A stretch of DNA of 35,723 nt, from assembly GCF_001645105.1 (NCBI RefSeq), contig NZ_LKEG01000011.1:1-35723 (forward strand), read 5' to 3'. The translations under genes were made by a program, and so were the position numbers. The stretch is from Pseudomonas marginalis (GTDB lineage: Bacteria > Pseudomonadota > Gammaproteobacteria > Pseudomonadales > Pseudomonadaceae). Below, one piece after another: positions 24,309 to 33,134 of this stretch. Below the pieces are notes generated by a model. That model searched no databases, was not told the DNA's origin, and saw only the letters and a list, made by a program, of their open reading frames with translations. How positions within the stretch are numbered: the stretch's first letter is position 1; each line of letters begins with the position of its first letter.

Positions 24309-25619
24309 TTAGACCTTCAGGGTACGCGTCATCCGCAACGCCAGCACACTACCCGCCACGATCACCGCCGCGAGCAGGTACAGCGCCACATCCGTTGATC
24401 CGGTGGCATCTTTCACAAAGCCCACGATGTACGGGCTGAGGAAGCCGGCCATCTGGCCCATGGAGTTGATCAGCGCCAGGCCACCGGCCGCCGCGCCGGC
24501 ACTGAGCATCGCGGTGGGCACCGGCCAGAACATCGGCAGGCCGGTCAGCGCACCCATGGTGGCGATGGTCAGGCCGAGGATCGCAATGGCCGGTGTCGTC
24601 GCGAAGTTCACCGCAATCACCAAGCCAATGGCGCCCATCAACATCGGCACCACCAAGTGCCAGCGACGCTCTTTGCGCAAGTCCGCGGAGCGACCCACCA
24701 GCAACATGAACACCGCCGCCAGCAGGTAAGGGATCGCACTGAGCCAGCCGATCACCAGGTTATCGCTGAAGCCCAGGTTCTTGATGATCGACGGCAGCCA
24801 GAAGTTGATCGCGTACACGCCGCTCTGGATGCAGAAGTAGATCAGGCCGAACGCCCAGATCGCTGGGTTCTTGAACACTTCGGCAAGCGAATCGGTCGTG
24901 GTTTTCGGCTTGTTGGCCAGGTCGGTCGCCTGGTCGGCTTCCAGCACTGCGCGCTCGTGCGGCTTGAGCCATTTGGCGTGGGCAAAGCTGTCGCTGAGCA
25001 GGAAATAGGCGAGGGCGCCCAAAATCACGGTCGGGATACCTTGCAGCAGGAACATCCACTGCCAACCGGCCAGGCCGCCTTGGCCTGCCGCGAAGTGGTT
25101 GAGGATCCAGCCGGAGAACGGGCTGCCCAGCAGGCCGGAAACCGGAATGGCCGACATGAACAGCGCCATGATCCGCCCACGGCGGAAGGTCGGGAACCAC
25201 TGCGAGAGGTACAGCACCACGCCAGGGAAGAAGCCGGCTTCGGCGGCACCGGTAAACAGGCGCAGGGTGTAGAAGTGGGTCGGTGTGGTGACGAACAGCA
25301 GGCAGGTCGACAGCGTGCCCCAGACGATCATCATCAATGCAATCCAGCGCCGTGGACCGAACTTGGTCAGCGCCAGGTTGCTCGGCACACCGCACAACAC
25401 GTAGCCGATAAAGAAGATCCCGGCGCCGAGGCCGTACACGGTTTCGCTGAATTTCAACGCATCGAGCATCTGCAACTTGGCAAAGCCAACGTTTACCCGG
25501 TCGAGGTAATTGAACAGATAGCAGATGAAAATGAAGGGGATCAAGCGCAGGGTAACGCGCTTGTAGATGGCGTTTTTATCGTCATCGGTGGCCAGTGTGA
25601 CGGCGGCGCTCTGTGACAT
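24309..25619 (-). CDS. MFS transporter, anion:cation symporter family
   Basis: A 436-residue permease with twelve hydrophobic segments and ACS-family features: ITLRLIPFIF-like start (VTLRLIPFIFICYLFNYLDR), NVGFAKLQM, GYVLCGVPSNLAL and RLFTGAAEAGFFPGVVLYLS. ACS members move organic acids such as tartrate, glucarate, galactonate or glycerate. It diverges from the CdaR-type regulator next to glycerate kinase, so D-glycerate or a sugar diacid that yields it is the likely cargo. This is inference by context. It converges on the SDR gene without a clear terminator. Confidence 0.9.
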   Translation of the reverse strand: MSQSAAVTLATDDDKNAIYKRVTLRLIPFIFICYLFNYLDRVNVGFAKLQMLDALKFSETVYGLGAGIFFIGYVLCGVPSNLALTKFGPRRWIALMMIVWGTLSTCLLFVTTPTHFYTLRLFTGAAEAGFFPGVVLYLSQWFPTFRRGRIMALFMSAIPVSGLLGSPFSGWILNHFAAGQGGLAGWQWMFLLQGIPTVILGALAYFLLSDSFAHAKWLKPHERAVLEADQATDLANKPKTTTDSLAEVFKNPAIWAFGLIYFCIQSGVYAINFWLPSIIKNLGFSDNLVIGWLSAIPYLLAAVFMLLVGRSADLRKERRWHLVVPMLMGAIGLVIAVNFATTPAIAILGLTIATMGALTGLPMFWPVPTAMLSAGAAAGGLALINSMGQMAGFLSPYIVGFVKDATGSTDVALYLLAAVIVAGSVLALRMTRTLKV

Positions 25620-25707
25620 GGGAGTCTCTCTTTATTATGATTTTTTGCGATGCGAGGTTAACGTTGATCGCCCACTGAGTCTCGGCCACCTGGCAGGCCG
25701 CTGTCTT

Positions 25708-25721
25708 TGTGCGTGCGCACA
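25708..25721. promoter_or_regulatory. palindrome between the MFS gene and cdaR
   Basis: TGTGCG-TG-CGCACA is a perfect inverted repeat in the 161-base divergent region, 60 bases before the cdaR start. GCACAG here is repeated inversely as CTGTGC about 15 bases further on. It is a candidate operator for the CdaR-type activator. Confidence 0.4.
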
Positions 25722-25780
25722 GTGAAGCCGCTATTGCGCTGTGCCTATGAACAACCATCGTTTTCTAGGAAATTAGCCCC

Positions 25781-26887
25781 ATGTTCGAGCTGGATCATGA
25801 CCTGGCACAGGATATCGTCGATCGAACCATGGCGATCCTGCCCCATAACGTCAACGTCATGGACAGCCAGGGCCTGATCCTCGGCAGCGGCGAGCCCGAA
25901 CGTATCAACACTCGCCATGAAGGCGCACAACTGGTGCTCGCCAATGGCCGCGTGGTGGAAATCGACGGCCAGACCGCCAAGCACCTCAAAGGCGTGCAAC
26001 CGGGCATCAACCTGCCGCTGCTGCATGACGGCCGCCTGATCGGCGTGCTCGGCATCACCGGTGAGCCGGAAGGCCTGCGCACCTACGCCGAGCTGGTGCG
26101 CATGACCGCCGAAATGCTGGTGAGCCATCGCCACCAGCAGGCCGAGCAACAATGGCGGCGCCAACGCTGTGACGATCTGCTGGCCTTGCTGCTGGCCGAT
26201 ACCGGCGACTCACCGCGCCTGGTGGACGAAGCTCAACAACTGGGGCTCAAGCCGCAGATGGCGCGTACACCGTACCTGTTCGAACTGGGCGCGGGGCAAT
26301 CGGCGGAAGCCTTGAGTGCCTGGCTGACCTCGCGTTACCCGGACAGCTGGTGCGTCAGCTCGGCGCAATATTCATTGTTGTGGTGCCGTCCGGCCGCGAT
26401 ACAGGTCGACAACCCACGGCTGCTGGAAAAGCTTGAAGGCCTCGGCTGGCATATCCTGCGCGTCGCCGTTGGGGGGCAGGCGGATGGGTTGGCGGGTCTG
26501 CGCCGTTGCTATCGACGCGTCGGTGATTTGCTCGCCTATGGCCGCGATGTGCTGCCGCAGTCACGGCTGCTGACCCTCAACCGCTATCGCCTGCCCGTGA
26601 TGCTCTGGCGCCATCGCAACGACGATGCCCTCGACGAACTGCTCAACCCCCTGCGCAAAGTGCTGGCCAAAGACAGCAATGGCCAACTGCAGGCCACGTT
26701 GCGCAGTTGGTGCGAACACGACGGGCAAAGCCAGGCCTGCGCCGATGCGCTGGGCATTCACCGCAACAGCCTGCGTTACCGCATGGAGCGCATTGCCGAA
26801 CTCAGCGGTGTCGACCCGTTGACCCTGGACGGCATGCTTGCGCTGTACCTCGGCGTGCAGTTGCTGCCCCAGGCTTTGTCGGAATGA
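25781..26887 (+). CDS. cdaR: CdaR/SdaR-type sugar diacid or glycerate regulator
   Basis: A 368-residue activator with the N-terminal sugar-diacid recognition domain (LAQDIVDRTMAILPHNVNVM and the following GLILGSGEPERINTRHEGA, to about 130) and a C-terminal PucR-like HTH (ADALGIHRNSLRYRMERIAE, about 320-340). E. coli CdaR activates the galactarate/glucarate/glycerate genes including garK. Here the glycerate kinase gene follows at 91 bases and the MFS gene diverges. Absence of dehydratase and aldolase genes suggests that glycerate itself may be the inducer. Confidence 0.9.
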   Translation: MFELDHDLAQDIVDRTMAILPHNVNVMDSQGLILGSGEPERINTRHEGAQLVLANGRVVEIDGQTAKHLKGVQPGINLPLLHDGRLIGVLGITGEPEGLRTYAELVRMTAEMLVSHRHQQAEQQWRRQRCDDLLALLLADTGDSPRLVDEAQQLGLKPQMARTPYLFELGAGQSAEALSAWLTSRYPDSWCVSSAQYSLLWCRPAAIQVDNPRLLEKLEGLGWHILRVAVGGQADGLAGLRRCYRRVGDLLAYGRDVLPQSRLLTLNRYRLPVMLWRHRNDDALDELLNPLRKVLAKDSNGQLQATLRSWCEHDGQSQACADALGIHRNSLRYRMERIAELSGVDPLTLDGMLALYLGVQLLPQALSE

Positions 26888-26978
26888 ACAACAAAGCGCA
26901 TCCGCACTTGTGCACCGGACCGGCGTCAGCGGCCGTGCCAACTGGCAGCATGGGCGTTATAAAAACCGGAGAAAGCCC

Positions 26979-28121
26979 ATGAAAATCATCATCGCCCCCG
27001 ACTCGTTCAAGGACAGCCTGAGTGCTGAAGGCGTCGCCCAGGCCATCGCTGACGGGCTGGCGCAGGTCTGGCCGGATGCACAGTTGGTCCAGTGTCCAAT
27101 GGCGGATGGCGGTGAAGGCACGGTGGATTCGGTGCTGGCGGCGTGTCACGGTGAGTTGCGGCGCCACACCGTGCGCGGCCCGCTCGGCGCAGCGGTTCAA
27201 GCACGTTGGGGCTGGTTGGCTGACAGCCACACCGCCATCATCGAAATGGCCGAGGCCAGCGGCCTGCAACTGCTGCCTCCGGAACAGCGCGATGCCTGTG
27301 TCACCACCACTTACGGCACCGGCGAACTGATCCGCGCAGCCCTGGATGCCGGCGCCCAACGCATCATCCTGGCGATTGGCGGCAGTGCCACCAACGACGG
27401 TGGCGCGGGCGCGATGCAGGCGCTGGGCGTGCAACTCTTCGATGCACAGGCGCAAAAGCTGCCACCCGGCGGCCTGGCCCTGTCGCGCCTGGCGCATATC
27501 AGCCTTGAACAGCTGGACCCGCGCCTGGCGCAGGTCCGCTTCGAAATCGCCGCGGACGTCAACAATCCGCTGTGCGGCCCCCACGGCGCGTCGGCGATTT
27601 TCGGCCCGCAGAAGGGCGCCAATCCCGAGCAAGTGCAACAGTTGGACGCCGCCCTTGGTCACTTTGCCGATCACTGCGCCCGCGTGCTGCCCAACGATGT
27701 GCGCGACGAACCCGGCAGCGGCGCCGCCGGCGGCTTGGGCTTTGCCGCCAAAGCTTTCCTGGGCGCGCAGTTTCGTGCCGGTGTGGACGTGGTCGCCGAA
27801 TTGGTCGGCCTGGATGAAGCTGTGCGTGGTGCCGACCTGGTGATCACCGGCGAAGGCCGTTTCGACGCCCAGACCCTGCGCGGCAAAACCCCGTTCGGCG
27901 TGGCACGTATCGCCCGGCAGCACAACGTGCCGGTCATTGTGATTGCCGGCACGCTGGGCGAGGGCTATGAGCAGATGTATGCCCATGGCGTGGATGCTGC
28001 TTTCGCCTTGCCTTCGGGGCCGATGAGCCTTGAGCAAGCGTGCAGCGAAGCGCCGCGCCTGCTGCGTGAGCGGGCGTCGGATATTGCGCGGGTGTGGCGA
28101 TTGGCGGTGCGCACCCGCTAA
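26979..28121 (+). CDS. garK: glycerate kinase (type 2, GarK/GlxK family)
   Basis: A 380-residue enzyme phosphorylating glycerate to 2-phosphoglycerate, or to 3-phosphoglycerate in some members, feeding lower glycolysis. Family signatures are IIAPDSFKDSLSA at the start, MADGGEGTVDS, ILAIGGSATNDGGAGAMQAL, AADVNNPLCGPHGAS and GEGRFDAQT. Start at the ATG with GGAGAAAG about 5 bases upstream; the frame is open to 26838 but overlaps cdaR there. Likely cotranscribed with cdaR. Its stop overlaps that of the convergent HDAC-like gene by 4 bases. Confidence 0.94.
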   Translation: MKIIIAPDSFKDSLSAEGVAQAIADGLAQVWPDAQLVQCPMADGGEGTVDSVLAACHGELRRHTVRGPLGAAVQARWGWLADSHTAIIEMAEASGLQLLPPEQRDACVTTTYGTGELIRAALDAGAQRIILAIGGSATNDGGAGAMQALGVQLFDAQAQKLPPGGLALSRLAHISLEQLDPRLAQVRFEIAADVNNPLCGPHGASAIFGPQKGANPEQVQQLDAALGHFADHCARVLPNDVRDEPGSGAAGGLGFAAKAFLGAQFRAGVDVVAELVGLDEAVRGADLVITGEGRFDAQTLRGKTPFGVARIARQHNVPVIVIAGTLGEGYEQMYAHGVDAAFALPSGPMSLEQACSEAPRLLRERASDIARVWRLAVRTR

Positions 28122-29230
28122 TCAATCAAGCCCGCTGCCAACTGATCGATCCACCGCTTCTGAAACTCCAGCAGCGCCGCCTTGGGCTGCTGCAGCTCGA
28201 CCAGTGCCAGCATCGGGTCTTCCACAGCTGTGCGCACACCGGACAATTCCTCCAGCGTCGCCAAGCCGCAAAACGGCACATAGGCTTCGCTGTAGCCGCC
28301 TTCATGCACCAGCACCAAGCGCCCCTGGCACAGGCGTTCGGCAGCCTGGCGCACGCAACGGGTCATCAGGCGAAACGACTCGCTGTGCAGCAACATCCGC
28401 GCGAGTGGGTCGACGGCGTTGGCGTCAAAGCCGCAGGCGACGATGATCAGTTCCGGCTGGAAGCGCTCCAGCGCCGGTACCACGATGCGCGTCATCGCAT
28501 GCAAGTAAGCGTCGTGGCCGCATCCCGGCGGCAAGGGAATATTGATGTTCGCTCCCCGCCCGGCGCCGCGACCACGATCCTGTTCACCGCTGTAGCCCGG
28601 CGGATAACAACCGTCCTGATGCAACGAGATCGTCAAGACATCCGCCCGCGCCTCGAAAATCGCTTGCGTGCCGTTGCCATGGTGTACGTCCCAATCGATC
28701 ACGGCGACCTTGCCCAGTCCGCTGCGGGCCTTGGCGGCTTCGATGGCGATGGCGATGTTGGCCAGGAAACAGAAGCCCATGGCGCTGTCCGCCAGGCAGT
28801 GATGGCCAGGTGGGCGAGACAGCGAGTAGGCGTTATCCGCGAGGCCCTTGAGCACGGTGTCGACGGCGGCCATGGTCAGGCCGGCGGAGAGCCGGGCAAT
28901 CTCGTAGCTGCCCGGGCCTATCGGCGCCTGCGGCCCAAGCTCGCCACCACCGGCATCACTCAGCGCCTTGAAGCGCTGCAGGTATTCGCGGCCATGGACG
29001 CGCAGCAAGTCGGTTTCGCTGGCGACCGCCGCGTTGTGGATGTCCAGGTGATGGCTTAACCCGGACACATCCAGCAGGCTTTTCATGCGCCGTTTGGTTT
29101 CGGGGGACTCGGCATGCCCGCTGCCGGCCGGTGGCTGCACCCAGCCACCCACGGGCAAGGTCAATGCATGGGCGCTGGCGCTGTGCCAAAGGCTCATTTC
29201 ATCAAAGAAAAACGCGGTGGTTCGGTTCAT
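28118..29230 (-). CDS. HDAC-like amidohydrolase (acetylpolyamine amidohydrolase/HDAH class)
   Basis: A 370-residue zinc hydrolase of the class II deacetylase fold. Active-site parts: tandem histidines His143-His144 (PPGHH), zinc ligands Asp181, His183 (DWDVHHGNG) and Asp269 (GFDANAVDP), and the transition-state tyrosine Tyr313 (EGGYS). It is closest in pattern to the bacterial HDAH proteins (for example Bordetella HDAH and P. aeruginosa PA3774), which cleave acyl-amides such as acetyllysine derivatives; the shorter AphA/AphB polyamine type is the alternative. Its ATG overlaps the stop of the upstream MFS gene. With that permease and an outer-membrane protein it forms an uptake-and-deacylation unit. 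Substrate unknown. Confidence 0.9.
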   Translation of the reverse strand: MNRTTAFFFDEMSLWHSASAHALTLPVGGWVQPPAGSGHAESPETKRRMKSLLDVSGLSHHLDIHNAAVASETDLLRVHGREYLQRFKALSDAGGGELGPQAPIGPGSYEIARLSAGLTMAAVDTVLKGLADNAYSLSRPPGHHCLADSAMGFCFLANIAIAIEAAKARSGLGKVAVIDWDVHHGNGTQAIFEARADVLTISLHQDGCYPPGYSGEQDRGRGAGRGANINIPLPPGCGHDAYLHAMTRIVVPALERFQPELIIVACGFDANAVDPLARMLLHSESFRLMTRCVRQAAERLCQGRLVLVHEGGYSEAYVPFCGLATLEELSGVRTAVEDPMLALVELQQPKAALLEFQKRWIDQLAAGLID

Positions 29231-30411
29231 ACAAGCTCCATTTCAACGACGGGTTTGGGACGGCTGGCGAGGATCATTGCCAGCGACAACAAGGTGATCA
29301 CGGCGCCGCCGATCAACAACGCCGTAAAGCTGCCACTGACCTCGATCAGCCGGCCGGCGATTGCCGGGCCGATGGCCAGGCCGCCGCCGATCACCAGGTT
29401 CGAGGCATTCATCAGCTTGCCGCTGTGATCGAGGTCGGCGAGGCACGCGAGGATCAGCGGCAGGATGAAGGTCCAGGTGAACTTGAACAGCAGCGCCGCC
29501 AGGGCGAAGCGCATCAGCGTCGGTTGGCCCAGCAGGAGCAACACGGCGGCGGCCATCAGGGCATAGCCCGCCAGCAACAATCGCAGGCGCGACAGGCGTG
29601 GGCCGATCAGCGATGCACAGGCGGCGCCGGCGATCCCCATGACCGTCGCAACGGCCAGCACCTCGCCGCTGTCTTGCGGCGATATCCCGACACGGGCGCC
29701 CAGGGCGCCGATAAACGTCCAGACCCCGCCAAGGCTGGTGTAAAAGGCCAGCACCGCACCGACGCCCAGCGCGGCGTGCCATCGCGAGCCGGACACCCGC
29801 GCGGTTTCCGCTGTTTGTGGCGCCGGGGCAGCGTTGGGAAAACTGCGCGCAAGGGGTAACAACAGGGTCATCAGGCCGGCGAGGATCAGGTAGCAGGCAC
29901 CCAATCCATAGCGCTCGAACAAACCGGGCAATACCGCCAGGCCGATGGCGCCCACGACCAGCTGCCCCATCACCCATAACCCGTAGACGCGACTGGGGTT
30001 GGCGGTGGTAGCCGCACTGGCCAGGCAGATAATCATCAATGAGCCGCCCGCCAAGGCACTGGCGAAGCGCAGGGTCAGCAGGTGGGTGTAGCTGTCGGCA
30101 AGCATCGACAGCAGGTTGGCGGCGATAAACAACCCGGCAGCGGCCAGGGCCGCCAACCGCCAGTTCACGCGCCTTAGCCACCACAGGGCGGGCAGGGTCG
30201 CCAGGCTCATCGCGCCCAGTTCCACCGAAAACAAGTCGCCGATCTGCGAGGGGCTCAGTTGCCATTGGGCGCCCAACTGCGCGGCCACGGCGGGCGCGGT
30301 CATCAGGATGGTCGGGGTGATCGCGGCAAACAGCACGATGGCCGCGAGCAGGTTCCAGGATACGGACGCTGGGCGAGGCCGATCCTGTGTTGCGTGGGAA
30401 TGAGTGTGCAT
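29227..30411 (-). CDS. MFS transporter
   Basis: A 394-residue permease with twelve hydrophobic segments, starting at the ATG with GGAG about 9 bases upstream (MHTHSHATQDRPRPASVSWN); the frame is open 66 bases further. The His-rich start is cytoplasmic. It resembles drug or small-molecule MFS carriers with no specific signature I can name. The stop overlaps the HDAC-like start by 4 bases and the outer-membrane protein gene ends 22 bases upstream, so the three are cotranscribed. It probably carries the amidohydrolase substrate or product across the inner membrane. Confidence 0.88.
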   Translation of the reverse strand: MHTHSHATQDRPRPASVSWNLLAAIVLFAAITPTILMTAPAVAAQLGAQWQLSPSQIGDLFSVELGAMSLATLPALWWLRRVNWRLAALAAAGLFIAANLLSMLADSYTHLLTLRFASALAGGSLMIICLASAATTANPSRVYGLWVMGQLVVGAIGLAVLPGLFERYGLGACYLILAGLMTLLLPLARSFPNAAPAPQTAETARVSGSRWHAALGVGAVLAFYTSLGGVWTFIGALGARVGISPQDSGEVLAVATVMGIAGAACASLIGPRLSRLRLLLAGYALMAAAVLLLLGQPTLMRFALAALLFKFTWTFILPLILACLADLDHSGKLMNASNLVIGGGLAIGPAIAGRLIEVSGSFTALLIGGAVITLLSLAMILASRPKPVVEMELV

Positions 30412-30433
30412 GGTCAGGCTCCGGAAAGGGGGT

Positions 30434-31309
30434 TCAGAACACATGGACCAGGCGCAGCAAGGCCTCGGTGCCGGCATAGCCGTTGGATGCCGCGACGTTT
30501 TGCGAAAGGCTGAACATCACTTGGTTCTGCTGATCCAGCCAATGCCCGACCTCGAACCCCAGCTGGGTGTAGCGCTTGCGGGTGTCGTCGATTCGCTGAC
30601 GGTTGATGCGCAGCGCGCCACCCTCGGCCTGGATCAGGCGAAATGCGCCGTAGGTGGCAGGGCTGAAGTCGTAGGAGGCAAACGCTTGCAGGCGATACAG
30701 CGGGTCTTGCTTGAGTTCGCTGCCAAAGTAGTCGTCATTGGTGGCGTACAGCTGGGTTTCGAGGTTGGCTTCCAGCACCCATTTTTCGCCGATGCCCTGG
30801 GTGTAGTTGTAGACAAAGGTCGCGCCCCAGCGATTGCCGCCGGGCGAGACGTCGGGGTTGTTGCGGTGGTATTCGCCCACCGGCACGGTAATCAGGCTCA
30901 GCAGGCCGCTGTAGGTGCGGGACGCCGGGTCATTGATGAAAAACAGCGTGCCGCCGACCTGTGGATCGCCGAACCCGCTTTCTCCGGTGTGCCGGGTCGC
31001 GCCCGGCAGGCGAGCATTGATATCGGCAAACGGCACAATGAACTGCGGGGTACAGAGCGTGCCGCAGGCATCGGTGAAAAACACCTGCCGGTAAGCGACG
31101 GCATTGACCTTGAGTTCGGCCTTGCCGGTGGTGTCGGCCGGGCCGTGAAAGTCCCCGGCGCGGGTGGCCGGCAGGTACAGCACACCGAGTTGGGTGCCGG
31201 GCGGGGCACTGAAAAAATCCCGGGCATTGAGGTCGGCAGCCTGGCTGTCGAGGCACAGTAAGGTGCCGCCGAGCAGCAAAGGCAAGGTGCGCAAGGTGGG
31301 TTGAGTCAT
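30434..31309 (-). CDS. outer-membrane beta-barrel protein, PF13557 (Phenol_MetA_deg/SphA-like)
   Basis: A 291-residue exported protein, signal peptide MTQPTLRTLPLLLGGTLLCL to about SQA, start taken at that ATG (the frame is open to 31390 but lacks a signal there). The mature part has alternating strands and the family segments (LPATRAGDFHG, YSGLLSLITVPVGEYHRNN, GGNRWGATFVYNYTQGIG, YGAFRLIQAEGG) and ends in Phe, as outer-membrane barrels do. PF13557 proteins are found in aromatic and other catabolic operons and are thought to admit hydrophobic substrates. It is first in the transport-deacylase operon after the LuxR gene. Confidence 0.78.
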   Translation of the reverse strand: MTQPTLRTLPLLLGGTLLCLDSQAADLNARDFFSAPPGTQLGVLYLPATRAGDFHGPADTTGKAELKVNAVAYRQVFFTDACGTLCTPQFIVPFADINARLPGATRHTGESGFGDPQVGGTLFFINDPASRTYSGLLSLITVPVGEYHRNNPDVSPGGNRWGATFVYNYTQGIGEKWVLEANLETQLYATNDDYFGSELKQDPLYRLQAFASYDFSPATYGAFRLIQAEGGALRINRQRIDDTRKRYTQLGFEVGHWLDQQNQVMFSLSQNVAASNGYAGTEALLRLVHVF

Positions 31310-31411
31310 GGCAAGGCGTCTCTTATGGGTGAGGGCAGGGACTGAAAGTTGGGCAAAAGCCGCCCGTGGCCGCCAAAACGGGCAGCGCAAAGAAACTAAA
31401 AAAACGCGGGA

Positions 31412-32383
31412 TTATTCAGGTGGGGCGTGCACCAAGTGCGCAATGCGTGCTTTGTCTCTGACCCCGAGCTTGCTGTAGATCGTGCGCAAGTGATGGCGCA
31501 CGGTATTGGGCGAGAGCCCCAGGTCGCGGGCGACTTCCTTGTAGGTCTTGCCCTCGCCGAAGCCCTGGGCTACAGCGTTCTCCCGTGGGCTGAGCTGGGG
31601 CAGGGCACGGTTGACGCGCGCGGCCAACAGGAACTGGTCGCCCACCGCGGACACCTGGATATGGATCTGCTTGCCCTCATGGCCACGCTCATCCAGTGGC
31701 ACCGGCAAGGTCGGACCACTCCATTGCGGCCATTCGCTGAGCAGCACGTCTATAAAACCGCGTTCGGCGCACTGCAACACGCCGTGCGGGCCGCACACCG
31801 CCAAGGCCAGGTTGCGCGGGCTGATCAGGGTTTCGCGGGTGGCCACCAGCGTGCGGATCTGGTTGGCCGAGACCGCTGCCACCAAGTGCAGCATAAGATG
31901 GTTGAGCAGCCGGCAGTCTTGTTCGGCGAACCGCGGCGCTCCGGGCTTTCGATACAGGGTCAGGTGATCGCTGAGGCTGGTTTGCGGGTCAATGTGGATG
32001 ACACACAACAGTTCGCCGATGCCGTACCGGTCGGCCAGCCAGTTCAAGCCAGTGCCGCTCGCCGGGTCCGACATATCGATGATCACCGCCTCGCCGGGCT
32101 GAGCATGCACACGCCCGACGGTCACATCCAAATGACGGATGGACTGCCAGTCGGTCAAGTAAGCCGGCGGCAAGTGGTACAGGCAGCTGCTGTGTTCTTC
32201 CGGCAAATCCCCGATCAGCGCCGCGCGGCCCCACCAGGCACTGTCGAAGTGCAACAACTGACTGACGCGCGCCAATGCGTGGTGCTGGAAGTGCTCGATG
32301 TCCTGGTGTTGGGCCAATCGCTGCAGATCCAGGACCAGGGTGCTGAAGGCCTGCAACAGGCTCGAAAGGTCAAGACGGCTCAT
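31412..32383 (-). CDS. LuxR-family transcriptional regulator
   Basis: A 323-residue regulator. The C-terminal LuxR HTH is clear (LSPRENAVAQGFGEGKTYKE, then LGLSPNTVRHHLRTIYSKLG, about 262-308). The N-terminal 250 residues look like a GAF-type sensor (HFDSAWWGRA, IIDMSDPASGTGLNWLADRY) with no receiver domain or autoinducer-binding signature. It lies 102 bases upstream of the outer-membrane protein gene in the same orientation, and is the likely activator of the outer-membrane/MFS/HDAC operon. Confidence 0.88.
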   Translation of the reverse strand: MSRLDLSSLLQAFSTLVLDLQRLAQHQDIEHFQHHALARVSQLLHFDSAWWGRAALIGDLPEEHSSCLYHLPPAYLTDWQSIRHLDVTVGRVHAQPGEAVIIDMSDPASGTGLNWLADRYGIGELLCVIHIDPQTSLSDHLTLYRKPGAPRFAEQDCRLLNHLMLHLVAAVSANQIRTLVATRETLISPRNLALAVCGPHGVLQCAERGFIDVLLSEWPQWSGPTLPVPLDERGHEGKQIHIQVSAVGDQFLLAARVNRALPQLSPRENAVAQGFGEGKTYKEVARDLGLSPNTVRHHLRTIYSKLGVRDKARIAHLVHAPPE

Positions 32384-32621
32384 GAGTGTTCCTCTGTGCG
32401 ACTTTTTATTGTTCTGGTCACAGGGTGAAGGCCGGTACGGTGAATTGACGTGGCAGGGCCTGGGCCAAGTATCGGTGCAGCCGAGTACGATCGCTATCGT
32501 TCAGATGCAGGATGCGGCTTATGGGTGTGTGGGATCTTTCGGGAGGTGTCACGGCGCTTTTCCCGCTACCGGTTTTCCCCCTACACTGGCCGGTCACTTG
32601 TCTTTCAAAGGATGAAACACA

Positions 32622-33134
32622 ATGCACACGCCTGAACCTCATATCGTGATCCAGCGCTTTACCGAGGCCCACCTTGAGGGTGTCGCCGCGCTCTATAACG
32701 AACCGGCCGTGTGCCGTCAGGTGCTGCAGATGCCTTTCCAGTCGGTCGAGGTGTGGCGCAAGCGTTTGGTGATGGACAACGAGCGGCGGCTACAGCTGGT
32801 GGCGGTACACGGCGGCGAGGTTATCGGCCAGCTTGGCCTGGAGCAGTACCTGCGCGTGCGCCAGGCCCACGTCGGCTCGTTCGGCATGGGCGTGGCGACG
32901 GCGTGGCAGGGCAAGGGCGTCGGCTCGCGGTTGTTGACGGCAGCGCTGGACGTGGCTGACAACTGGATGAACCTGCACCGGGTGGAACTCACGGTGTACG
33001 CCGACAACGAAGCGGCGCAGGCGCTGTACCGCAAATTCGGCTTTGAAGTTGAAGGCGTGTTGCGCGATTACGCCCTGCGTGACGGTCGGTTTGTCGACAC
33101 CGTGAGCATGGCGCGCCTGCGCACGTCGGTTTAA
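32622..33134 (+). CDS. GNAT-family N-acetyltransferase
   Basis: A 170-residue acetyltransferase with the acetyl-CoA pyrophosphate loop in ATAWQGKGVGSRLL and the closing motifs RVELTVYADNEAAQALYRKF, FEVEGVLRD and FVDTVSMARL of the RimI/Speg-like side of the family. ATG at 32622 preceded by AAAGGA. Acceptor unknown. The 238-base region before it (32384-32621) is the divergent promoter with the LuxR gene. Its stop overlaps the convergent racemase stop by 4 bases. Confidence 0.9.
   Translation: MHTPEPHIVIQRFTEAHLEGVAALYNEPAVCRQVLQMPFQSVEVWRKRLVMDNERRLQLVAVHGGEVIGQLGLEQYLRVRQAHVGSFGMGVATAWQGKGVGSRLLTAALDVADNWMNLHRVELTVYADNEAAQALYRKFGFEVEGVLRDYALRDGRFVDTVSMARLRTSV

Noticed and set aside
26802..28037. 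411-codon minus-strand open frame opposite garK
   Set aside because: Antisense shadow with no recognisable domain; glycerate kinase signatures lie on the plus strand.
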